Assembly (NCBI GenBank): GCA_026120185.1 | Contig: JANUWF010001218.1 | Coordinates: 868,001 to 932,000 of the forward strand | DNA: 64,000 nt | Direction: 5' to 3' | Origin: Voacanga thouarsii | Lineage: Eukaryota; Streptophyta; Magnoliopsida; Gentianales; Apocynaceae | Part shown: piece by piece, positions 22,306-32,826 of the stretch | How positions within the stretch are numbered: the stretch's first letter is position 1 | Layout: every line of letters starts with the position of its first letter | Made by a program: the position numbers and the translations under genes | The notes under the pieces: generated by a model | Told to the model about the DNA's origin: nothing | What the model saw: the letters and a program-made list of their open reading frames with translations, nothing else | The model's database searches: none

Positions 22306-23416
22306 TTGCGAAAGGGCAAAAAGATGATATGAACTTGCTTAAAAAGGCCTTGTATGGTTTGAAATAGGCCCCAAGATTCTGGGATAGCATAATTGGTGAG
22401 CACTTGAAGTAACTAGGTTTTAGAAAAAATCTCAATGAAACTATCATTTATATAAAATGTGATAAAATCAATTTTGTAATTGTTTCATTATATGTCGATA
22501 ATTTGATAGCCACAGGAAGCAATGAAGAACTTGTGAGAAAGTTCAAAAAAGATATGAAGCAAGCCTTCGAGATGACATATTTGGGAAAGATGGCTTATTT
22601 TCTAGGAATGGAAATAAAGCAAAAGAATAGAAAAATATTTATCTATCAAAAGAAGTATACTAAGGAGATTCTGAAAAAGTCCAAAATAGATGAATGCAGG
22701 AGCGTAGATACTCTAATCTGTTAAAAAGGAGAAGTTGAATAAGGAAAATGAAGCTGAGAAGGTTGATGAAACCTTCTATAGAAGTTTAGTAGATTGCCTG
22801 ATATATCTAACAACTACAAGACTTAATATCTTACACTATGTAAGTCTATTATCTAGATTTACGAATTGTGCAACTAAAACACATCTTACAGTTGCTAAAA
22901 GAGTCCTTAGATATGTGAGAGGGACACTAGATTATGTTTTGTAAGGCTATTCTGACAGTGATTGGGGAGGTTCACCTAATGATATGAAAAGTACTTTAGG
23001 TTACTATTTTAAGTTTGGTTCAGGAGTGTTTTCATGGTGCTCCAAGAAACGGAATACATTGGCACAATCTACAATAGAAGCTGAATTTATCACAGCTACT
23101 ATTGTTGTAAATCAGGCTTTGTGGTTAAGAAAAGTATTAATGGATTTGAATTTGAAGTAAGAAGGATGCACAGAAGTGTTTGTTGATAATCAAGTTGCAA
23201 TTGCCATCTCTCATAATCCTGTTTTTCACGAAAAAACTAAACACTTCAATATCAAGTTATTCTTTCTTAGAGAAGTATAGAAAGAAGGCTCAGGTAGTTG
23301 AAGCACTACAAATCTGATCTTCCACTAGCTGAGTATTTACAAAGTCTCTGTTAAGAGGCAAATTTGAATTTCTTAGAGAGAAACTTGGAGTTTACAACAA
23401 CCAAAGCAAGTAGGAG
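22306..23416 (+). pseudogene. Copia E reverse transcriptase C-terminus and RNase H
   Basis: It continues the RT interrupted at 15,885: NLLKKALYGLK then a stop at the Gln position before APRFWD, then SLYVDNLIATGSNEELV (active site YVDD changed to YVDN), MTYLGKMAYFLGMEIKQ and KKYTKEILKKSKIDECRSV. RNase H follows: [60 protein letters not shown] and VDNQVAIAISHNPVFHEKTK. The asparagine in the RT site and several stops make it inactive. The frame ends near LGVYNNQSK, then a short polypurine tract and LTR. Confidence 0.9.
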
Positions 23417-23739
23417 TGTTGAAGTTGTGCTTCAGCTACTGCAACATTATCCAAGTTGAATTTTACTTTTTTTTTTTCAATTTCTTAGTTGTTCGATTGT
23501 TTCAAATGATTTGGTTAATAGTAGTTGCTGATATTTAGGAAGATGTTGATCATAGAAATGTGTTCCATATGGTGCCTTGTTTTTTTCATTTCTTCTGTTA
23601 CTATTTTTGTTATATTTAAATACATTATCAGATAAATAAAATCTCTAACTTTACACAACAAATATTGTTGTTCTTTCTTGCTCTTATTATTGATTATTTG
23701 ATCATCTTAGTCTCTCTCATTATCTTTAAAATTCCAACA
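23417..23739 (+). repeat. 3' LTR of copia E (323 bp)
   Basis: It starts TGTTGAAGTTG after AGTAGGAG and ends AATTCCAACA, giving the usual TG...CA with short inverted ends. No 5' LTR of E is present in the window. Confidence 0.8.
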
Positions 23740-24844
23740 TAATCTAGAAACAAAATACTAAGGGCCTTCAAAGAAAAAAGTGAAATTTGTGAAGAATAAG
23801 GGTGAGGTTGTTGTGTAATTCCACAATACTAAAGCTTTTACCAAACTCGGTTTACAATAGGGTTGGTAGATGGAGATGAAAAGTTGTGGTGACCGTTAAA
23901 GATTGGCGAGGTGTGAAGAGAATGTAAGTTGGGATGAAGTCCAAAGAAGGTTGGATGGTAATGGAGGCTAGGGTTTGGGTGGATTTGGTTAAGAAAGCTA
24001 TAAAGGGGGAGAAGAGAGGTAGAATAAGAGGAAAAAGGCTTTAGGAATGGGGGAGGAAGGAAAAGGTTGCAAGATGCTACTGTTGTAGGAGAAAGAGTGC
24101 TTGGGAGGAGGGGATGGTTGTAGGTTTCAGTGGGGATAAGGAGGACATCGACAAGTTTAGGGGATGAAGGTTTGAAAGGCAAAGAATGGAGAGTTTAGGT
24201 GGGGTTTGGTTGAGGATGATAGTGGCTAGTTTGTAGTGTATTTCTTTAAAAAGATGGTGGTGGAAGTAATGGGTTAGGGTTTTTGGAAGGTAGGGATTAG
24301 GGGCATTAAAAAAAAAAATTCAATTCGTCCTAATCAAATTAAACCAAACTAAAATCACCATGATTGGTTTGATTTCAATTTAAACTGTTTTAGACTACAA
24401 AATTTGTTCGATTTGAAAATTTTTTCAAATCGTATCAAATCAAACCGAACTAACAAATTCTTATAAAAGTATTATATATAATTAACAATTAAAATTTTAT
24501 TTTTCTTTTAAAAACTTGAGAAGTATATTTGTAATTTGTAAATTTTTTATGTTACTAACCTTTCTTGCCCTAAAGGCTTCCTTTCCTAATTTTTTTAATT
24601 CACATCGATGCCTTCTCTATCTTAGTTCTTTCACCCTACCTCTCTTTTTGCTTTGTTACTTCTTTATCTCGATGTCTCCTCATTTTTAATTATTCAGTGG
24701 AAACTCTATTTCATGGTTTGATTGATATTTTGCTTAGTTTTATTATTAAATATTCTTATACATGTTTTGTTTTATTTAAATTATTATTAGAGTACTTTTT
24801 TATTTAATATAATATAATATTATAGTTTAGTTATTTGATAACAT
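23740..24844. other. Non-coding spacer, purine-rich then AT-rich
   Basis: The first half (23,860-24,310) is G/A-rich on the plus strand and gives a 114-codon Pro/Ser/Leu-rich frame on the minus strand with no recognisable domain. 24,330-24,460 holds several copies of AATCAAACC/GGTTTGATT-type words. The rest is AT-rich. I see no gene. Confidence 0.5.
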
Positions 24845-27720
24845 TGATATGGTTGTTGTTATAGCATTTACAACAATTGTTTTTGACAAATTGGACATGT
24901 AATAGAACTCGTGTAGAAGACTACTCTTGGCATATGTCTTATGCGGCTAGAATTGTCGAAGATATTTGGAAGTCAATCTAGGGAAAATCTCTAGAGAATC
25001 TCACGAGGATTTGTGGATAAATTTAGGAAATCTTATTTCAACTTGATCAAGCTGTGAGTGAAAGAAATTGTAGAAGAAGTAAGATGAATTTGGTTGTTTC
25101 CTAATCCAAGCAAGCCGCGTGTTTTACACAAATATAAAAGTAGCTTAAGCGAAGATTGATGAGACATAGATTAGAGAGAACATTCTAAGAAGTTTTCTCA
25201 TAAAGCTTCATGTGCGGTTTGAGTGTTCAAAGTTTGTGATTGTTGGAATGTATGCCCTCTTAGATTAGCTTCCTGGTGTAAATATCGAATATTTTTTTAA
25301 TAAAAGAATTTATTTGTCGAAAATCGTTTGTGAATTTATTTTCTTTATTTGTACACAGTTTCGTTTAGAAAAGACCCATTGTGTTTAAATAAGTGATTCA
25401 TGTGAATGAAGGTCTTTCACTATAAGGTATGGTTCATGGGTTATTTAAACACATAAGTAGTTGTTCTTAACTGATTTATGAGAATGGGAATCTCTTCATA
25501 TTTAGGTTATTATGTTATGAATTCTAAATGAAGAATGGCTTACCTTTAGTCAGTGAGTAGTCCACTCACTTCATGATATAAGCGTATTTTGAATACGTAG
25601 AACAGGACCTGTAGTAGTGGTTTCTAAAAGTACTATATGGTTGAAACCTAGACTACTACCGCTACAGCGTGGAGTATTACTCTATAACTTGAGTATAAGT
25701 TGGTGGTCTGGCGATGCTGGAAGCATATACTTTGATATGCTATAGTTGAGGTTCTATCGTAGGGCCAATATACTTGCATGTTGGGTATGTATGACCAGTT
25801 AGTTAAGACAGACTTGTACAAGATAGTTTCTACAGCATATCGCCCCTTGTGGTCGTTTGAATGATCTAAATATCCAGGGCCCTAGGAAACATGATTTGAA
25901 TGTTTGCTTTAGGGTAACTTCCTTGGAAAGCGAGAACATTCCAGGAAGTCGTGGATCATTGGATTAGAAGCCTAAGGATGGTAGATGTCATTTAGAGAGG
26001 TGTTAGTACACATCTTCCTCTCTAAATGTACGGCGATGTGTGGAGGGGTGTTTTAGTCATTTCACCTGTAGGTCGAAGACTTTGCTAATGCAGTATTGTC
26101 CTTGGGGTCAATATTTCCTTATGGTGATATTAGGAAATATTTAAAATACAAAATGCATCTATTTATATAATAGGGGTATTTTAGTCATTTTAGTAGCCAA
26201 GGCGATGTGTCTTTTTTATCCTCAAAATAACCCGTAAGTCCTAATTAATTTTTGGGTTGAGAAAATGATCCCAGTTGAGAGGGTTTTATTTTATTCAGGA
26301 AGTCTAATTTATTATTAGACTGGAATAAAATAAATGGAGAGAAATTTATTATCTGGTTTAATTGATTAATTAATTATTCAGGGCCTAGGCCCAGTTTGAA
26401 TAATTAGAAAATTAACTAGGACTTAAACTAGAGAAAAATAATTATTACATAATATTTATTGGGTGATTTATTTAATTAAATCCTAAGAAATAAATAATTA
26501 AAGTTTAATTATTTTTGTTCATTTGGGTTCATTAATTATTTATTGTGTTATTTATTTAATCCCAAGAAAAATAATTAATTTTTATTATTTTGGACTTTTC
26601 GAGTTCATGAAAAATAATAAATATTATTTTGGCTTAATAGCCTGGACTATAGGATTTTTTCGGACACAATTCAAAAGAGTTTATGGAGAAGCCAAAATTT
26701 ATTTTGTTAATAATATTCGAATATTAAATCCCGAGAATATTGTTTTTATCAAAATAATTATTTTTGGTTTCATGACTCTTGGCTTTCTGTGTGGAAAAAT
26801 AAAATAAAAGAAAAGAGAAAAAATTTTCTCCCGAGTCTCTTAGCTTTCTGTCTCTCGTGGCTTTTGATTTTCTTCACTGGCTTTTGTTTTGTTACATAAG
26901 AAGCCATGGAAGCCAAACTAATGGATGAGCAAGGAGTGGAAAAATCTGAGACTTTCTTCATCCCATTTCTGTGTTCACCAACTGAGATTTGGTTGGGCCA
27001 TATTCTGTGAATTGAAAAGCCTAGCATTATTGATTGCACCGGATGAGAAGAAAGAGTTGGACAGTTTTGACACAGGAAGCTTCACTAGAAGGCGGAGAAG
27101 GAAGCTGTGTTTTTAGCTTCAAACCATTCTTCTTCAATCTTCAAGATTTAAGGCTCCAAGAGGCATGCCTCTATGCTACTGCCATGCTCTATTTCTATTT
27201 ATTTCCTCCATTTTTGTCCACCGTGATGCATGCTCTGTCTTTGTCGATACCTTCAGTGATAATATACTGATGGTGATCTGTTACAATTTTTTTATGTTGA
27301 TGCTTCTCTTTGTTAAGTTGCAATAGAGATTCAAGCATATTCGATGTCTATATTCTCATCTATTTGAGTGAGCTTGAATCAAATACACTTTGCAAACCTT
27401 CTATCTTTTTTGTAAAAAAGATTGAATCAAATGAGAATCTATTGAGTTGCAGCAATGATGATTGGAAAAGGTTCAATTCGTGGAGTTGGTTGTAGCAAAG
27501 GATTTCATAAGTTTGACAAATGATCTTTTCATTTTGTCAAATTTTACTAGAGATCAATTGGTAATTGAGATAAGTTTTATTCTTGTAAACTTTTTTAAAG
27601 TTTTAGTGGAGCTTTTTATTTACTGGTATAGAACCCGTAGTCATAGACTTGTTAATAGCTGAATTGTATTACCAATTTATTGTATTTGTTAGACTCTTTA
27701 AATTTTTGTCTGTCAAATCA
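24845..27720 (+). repeat. 5' LTR of Sirevirus F, interrupted
   Basis: Parts 24,845-25,240 and 27,261-27,720 together align with 31,959-32,826 (shared GACAAA..GGACATG, GGATTTGTGGATAAATTT, CGTGTTTTACACAA, CAATGATGATTGGAA and TGTTAGA.TCTTTA blocks). About 856 bp without the inserted LTR and one copy of its duplicated target. Confidence 0.87.
25241..27255 (+). repeat. Solo LTR of the A/B copia family (2,015 bp), 5 bp target duplication
   Basis: It starts TGTTGGAATGTATGCCC and ends GATACCTTCA. GTGAT flanks it on the left (25,236-25,240) and on the right (27,256-27,260). The first ~1 kb matches the LTRs of elements A and B, and the middle (26,640-26,800) matches 54,000-54,130 of B in reverse. No internal domain is present. 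It sits in the 5' LTR of element F. Confidence 0.94.
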
Positions 27721-28613
27721 AGGCAGATGTCAAAAGATTTTGTTAAACTTATGCAAACAGAATTTGAAATGAGTATGGTCAGGGAAGTAACCTTTTTTCC
27801 TTGGTTTACAGATCAAGCAGATGAAGGACAACATCTTTATATCACAGACAAAGTATGCTAACAATTTATTTAAGAAGTTTAACATTGCTACAACAAAATC
27901 TGTTAGAATACCCATTAGTGTGGCACAGAATATAACAAGGGACAAGAGGTAAATCGACACTTGTACGAAGTATAATAGGAGGATTGCTATATCTTATAGC
28001 AAACTATCCTGATATCAGTTATAGTGTTGGTGTTTGTGTAAGATATCGAGTAAGTTCTAAAAAGCCATATTTAAGAGCAATTGAAAGAATTCTGAAATAT
28101 GCATGTTGTACTTTTGAATATGGTATTTACTTTAGTAAGGATTCGAGTTTACACTTGTTCAGATACAATGATGCTGATTGGGTAGGAAACTGCGATAATC
28201 GTAAAAATACATCTAGAGGTTGTTTTTATTTGGGAAATAATCTTGTGTCATGGTATAGCAAGAAAAAGAATTGCATATCATTATCAACAGCAAAAGCTAA
28301 ATATATTGTTGTAGGAAGTTGCACTCAGTTGTTGTGGATGATATAGATGTTAAAGGACTATAATGTTAATCAGCAGAAGTTAAATAGTTTTTTTATAACA
28401 TAAGTGCTATTGACTATCTAAGAATCCAATTCAACACAACATGACAAAGCACATTGATATCCGACACCATTTCATTGGGGATCTTGTTGAATAATAGATT
28501 GTGTAAATAGAATATGTGTTTACTCAGAAACAGCTAGCAGATATTTTTACTAAACTACTGGATGCTACACGGTTTGAAGAACTGAGGAAAATATTAGGCA
28601 TCTGCCCACTCTG
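27721..28613 (+). pseudogene. Sirevirus F reverse transcriptase end and RNase H
   Basis: It opens in mid-RT with DFVKLMQTEFEMSMVREVTF (just after the family's active site), then LYITDKVC, and after a frame change SISYSVGVCVRYRVSSKKPY, the start of RNase H. Catalytic-region motifs follow: YNDADWVGNCDNRKNTSRG, YLGNNLVSWYSKKKNCISLS, TAKAKYIVVGSCTQLLWM (Glu of AEAEY changed to Lys), then the H-I-D-I-R-H-H-F motif near 28,450, TQKQLADIFTKLLDATRFEE, and LGICP. The conserved acidic residue change and frameshifts make it inactive. Confidence 0.88.
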
Positions 28614-29863
28614 ACACTCATAAACTTTTGTCAAACTTTGTACATAGCTCTTTTACTTTATTTTTCAAATTTTCTTTTGTAATTTTCTTTTATCGAAAAA
28701 AAATTGAAACACAGGGTATGTGCAAAGATATGATGTTAGTATGTAGAAGTTGTGACAAGAATTGAACTCTATGAAAGGACGCAGTGCACCAATCACACAA
28801 TGCTGATTTCTTCATCTTATTCAATGCAACAAGCGATTAATGAGGTGGTTGATAGGAATTCAAAAGTCACAAAGTTTCAAAAAGAGTCAAATCTTTTCCA
28901 TACTAGTCGTGACTTGGTTATACTACACTACCGCAAAATCAAATTCTTCAAGAGTTCTTTATCTTCTTCTCCAATAAGCACTGTTGAATCAAGAACAAAA
29001 CCCTATCTATGGTGGAGAAAACATTGTGCCATTTGCGTTGTGCAATCGTTACTGAGGAGAATGTTCCCACTCTGGAGAAAACATGAGCCACAATGGACAG
29101 TGCGATAACCAACTTATAGCAAGACACTATTGGTAACAATACTTCTAACCCTTCCACTGTCATGCTTTTGAATATCTATCGTGGGATTGTGATTACAAGT
29201 CTTGAAAATTTTATATTGTATTGTGCATTTGAGGGTAATAAAGAAATACATCAGGGTTATAAATTTGTCATTCCTATTTTGTTTTTGAATAAATTTGGAG
29301 AAAATGGTCTAAACAATAGTGATAATGATTTTTTAAACCTAATAGTGGACCATTCTTGGTTCAAATGTTTAAAGAAATTAGAGCTAAACAGAAAATTCGT
29401 GAAATGGAAATTGGTCTTTCTGAGTCTATTGGACTGAGTGTCATACTTGTTTTACTTGGATTGTCTAATGTTCCTATTGCTCTGGTAAACCTTTATTTTC
29501 TATATGCATTACAATCTAGTGTACAACCAGATGCGAGTAGAAGGGTGATGGAGACCAAAAACTGTGTGCATTTTCTTGGTAATCAATTGAGAAGGGCTGA
29601 TTCCAGTAGTATGTCTAATTGCTTAGTTCCAGTTCCTAATGTTATTGACACATAGGGTGAAACTATAATTGGTTAATAGGCATCTGACCCTGTTGAATTG
29701 ACTGTTGAGAATGTCAAGCCAATTCAAATTCTACTCAAGGATAGGGCTATATTAATTTACAAAATGGTTCTTGGTATGAAGTTCAATTTGGGTGATCTTA
29801 TATTTTTTCAAGTGGCAAAGTTAGCTCAGATAACGACCCACAACATTGCTCTCCTTTCCTATT
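28614..29863 (+). pseudogene. Sirevirus F third ORF region (downstream of pol), degenerate
   Basis: Between the end of RNase H and the polypurine tract lie more than 1.9 kb of element DNA with dispersed open segments (28,752-29,108, 29,162-29,437, 29,356-29,655, 29,698-29,863). Sireviruses often carry an extra, so-called env-like gene here, so position supports that reading. One segment (29,700-29,860) has a pattern reminiscent of the putative plant transposon protein domain, a weak resemblance. No signal peptide or convincing membrane anchor was established. The region is interrupted at 29,863 by a solo gypsy LTR. Confidence 0.45.
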
Positions 29864-31278
29864 TGATGTGTAAATTTTGGGTGTATAAAAATCATCAAAT
29901 TTAAATCCATCTCTTAGTCAAGTTTTAATTAAAATATTAATCCCAAAATATACATACGAGCAAGGATACTCATCGCAAATATAGTATAGGGAATTAACGA
30001 GTATGGATCTTCAAAGGAACAAGTACACACTAACTACTTTTTATTCATTGTTTAATTGATCCAATAAAGTAATAAGATAATAAAAAGAAAAATAAAGAAG
30101 AATATATACAACTCAATGATGGAAGAATATGTAATTAGACAAATATTCTTGATAACATGACCATGAACTACTTAGCAATTATTACAACCAACTATTATCT
30201 TGGTTTCATGAAGGATTTAAAATAGACCCACTTCATTTGCAATTCATGGAATCACTATCTTCTAGTTAAATTAGTAAACATATTCTGCTTCAACCAATTT
30301 ATCCAAAAAATGCATTAAAATCAATTCTCATATAAACTCCTATATTTTAGGTGATTTAAAACATGAAACTAGTCAATGAATCCATATTCTAGCAATTATC
30401 AACTAACATTTGATTACTCAAATTCTTAACAATTAACCCCCTTTTCAAGCAATTTAAGAGGTAATAAATATGAAATTAATTAATTGAAATCCTTACCAAC
30501 CCCTTTTTCAAACAAGTTAATAATGCAAATCAATCACCCAACTCCGTAAGAAAAACAAAGTAAACAAATCCCAAGATCAATAATAAATTGATCAAAAGAC
30601 TAATTTAACTCAATAAATTATGAATCCTAAAAAATAATGTCAAATTACAATAAAAATATTAAATATATAATTGTTTAAGAAAAAGAAAACAAAGATAAAA
30701 GAAATCACTCATAGACGAGCCTCATTCTTCTCATTTGAAGACTCTCTTGAACAATCCTCCTTAAATGGTGAATCTCTCATTCTTTAAATTATTGAAAGTT
30801 TTGCTCTTAAATTCACTACTTTCTCTTGTATTTTCTTTTGGTTTTATAGGCTTCTTTGATGCCAAATTTGTTGTTTGAGAAGTTTTGGCCGAGTAGAATT
30901 TGAAAAATACCAAAATCTTTGAAAAATTACTAAATTCGTGCACAGGATTTTTGCCTCTCCAGAGCGGACCTAGCGTCGAGTTCAGTCAACCTACCTGGCA
31001 CCAGGTATGTTCTGTTTTTCCTCCTAAAAGCTGCCCTATTTTCATTGTTCGGCCAGATTGGACCTGGCACCAAGTGCCTTAGCTAGACTTGGCGCCAGGT
31101 GTGTTCTTGAATTTGCCACTTTTTGCTTGAAATTAACTTAAATCTACACAAAATTGTCTAAAACACTTTCTACAAGCAAAATATCAAATAAGAAAGAATA
31201 TGTCTAGTTATTACATCAAAGGTATCTCAATTCAACCTCAAATAGCTAGGAAAATAGTGACGATTTTAGCCCCTATGA
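29864..31278 (-). repeat. Solo gypsy LTR (copy L2, 1,415 bp), 5 bp target duplication
   Basis: On the minus strand it starts TCATAGGGGC (a changed TG) at 31,278 and ends ACATCA at 29,864. It matches the gypsy LTR at 13,413-14,911 throughout. CTATT flanks it on the left (29,859-29,863) and on the right (31,279-31,283). No internal region is present, so it is a solo LTR inside element F. It carries the same GGCGCC/ACCTGGCACCAGGT-type palindromes (30,970-31,100). Confidence 0.94.
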
Positions 31279-31958
31279 CTATTCTTATTTATTAATAGAA
31301 TTTCTCAGTGCCTGCCCCAATTACATGGCTTTAAAAAATGATAAACCTATAAAGGACATCAAAATTCTTCTGCCACCACTGAAGAAACCCCCTGCTTCTA
31401 CTCTTATAGCTATGCCTCCACCTCCTTTATGACGATCATCAAGAGTTCATAATATTTCTTTGAAGCCTCTATTCCTACTGATCCAATACTTTCAACTGAG
31501 TCTATATCTATATGCCAATAGCTAATTGGGATATCCAACCAGATAGCTCACCTGGTGCCTCTATTAACACCAGTCTTAGCAAACTTAACATCCTTTAGTC
31601 AACTCATCAGCATTTGCAGGATGATATTCCAGCCCTCTCTAATATGTAACTTGGCATTTGTTTGTTCCAAAAAAAAGGGAGTGGTGTGCTACTGAATGGA
31701 CTGTTGGAATGTTGGATAATTTGTTGCTGCACTACTAAATGTTTTTTTTTTCTTTTTGTTGCCGAATATTTGTTGTTGGATTTTTTTTCTTCACTCCTAT
31801 ATCATGGATGTTGGTTCTGTAATAGTAAGTAGGTATGACTGCCACTGTTATGTTCGATTCTGATGATGGTTTGATCGATTGCTTATATTATGATATTTTT
31901 TGCAAGTATTAGCCTAGCATCTCATGTCTTTGCATCAAACAATGCCAAAGGGGGAGAT
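31279..31958 (+). other. Sirevirus F 3' region and polypurine tract
   Basis: Continuation of the third-ORF region after the solo LTR, starting with a weakly coding, Pro/Ile/Leu-rich stretch (31,310-31,430) and ending in untranslated DNA with T-runs. The polypurine tract AAAGGGGGAGA (31,946-31,957) adjoins the 3' LTR. Confidence 0.7.
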
Positions 31959-32826
31959 TGATACGATTGTTGTTCATGGCATCTACAACAGTTGTTTTTG
32001 ACAAACTAGACATGTGGTAGAACTCGTGCAGAAGACTATTCTTAGCATATATCTGATGTGGCTAGAATTTTAGAAGATATTTTGAAGTCTAGGGAAATTC
32101 TCTAAAAAATCTCACAAGGATTTGTGGATAAATTTTAGGAGATCTAATTTCAACTTGGCCAAGTCGTGAGTGAAAGAAACTGCAGAAGAATAAGGAAACA
32201 CATGTGGTAAGATGAGTTTAGCAGTTTCTTAATCCAAGCAAATTGCGTGTTTTACACAATATTAAAGTAGCTGAAGTGAAGACTGATGAGACATAGATTA
32301 GAGAGAAAACATTCTGAGAAGTTTTCCCATAAAGCTTCATTTGCAGTTTAAGTGTTTGAAGTTTGTGATGATCTAATGATGGTGATCTGTTGCAACTTTT
32401 TGTGTTGATGCTTCTCTTTGTTATGTTGCAATAGCGATTCAAGTATATTCAGTGTTTGTATTCTCATCTATTTGAGTGAGTTTGAATCAAATACACTTTG
32501 CAAACCTTCTATCTTTCTGTGAAAAGGATTTAATCAAATAAGAATCCGTTGAGTTGCAGCAATGATGATTGGAAGGGGTTTAATCCGTAGAGTTGGTTGC
32601 AACAAGTGTTTTCAGTAAGTTTGACAAACGAACCTATATTATGTCAAATTCCACTAAGAATTTCTTGATGATTGAAATAAGTATTATTCTTGTGAACTTT
32701 ATTAAAGTTTTAGTGGAGCTTTGTACTGGTCTAGAACTTGCAATCATAGACTTATTGATAGCCGAACTATATTACCAATTCACTATATTTGTTAGATTCT
32801 TTACATTTTTGTCTATTCAACTGACA
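31959..32826 (+). repeat. 3' LTR of Sirevirus F (868 bp)
   Basis: It starts TGATACGATTGTTG and ends CAACTGACA. It is homologous to the split copy at 24,845-27,720; by eye the two differ by well over 5%, so the element is old. Confidence 0.88.

Larger units (their letters stand above)
24845..32826 (+). mobile_element. Sirevirus-like copia element F, internally deleted, with two solo LTRs inside
   Basis: Two LTR copies of ~860 bp (24,845-27,720, split by a solo LTR; and 31,959-32,826) flank the second half of RT, RNase H and a long 3' region. Gag, protease, integrase and the first half of RT are missing: the 5' LTR passes directly into RT coding at ~27,721 with no primer site. The RT/RNase H motifs (KLMQTEFEMSMV, YLGNNLVSWYSKKKN, THQxTKHIDIRHHF-type) are those of the SIRE/Maximus clade. 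A polypurine tract AAAGGGGGAGA precedes the 3' LTR. No clear target duplication is visible. Confidence 0.85.

Noticed and set aside
23838..24182. 114-codon minus-strand frame rich in Pro, Ser and Leu
   Set aside because: Purine-rich low-complexity DNA on the plus strand; no domain, no splice or regulatory context.
26523..26807. 94-codon frame with Ile/Phe-rich content
   Set aside because: It lies inside a solo LTR; the aligned LTRs of element B do not keep it open.
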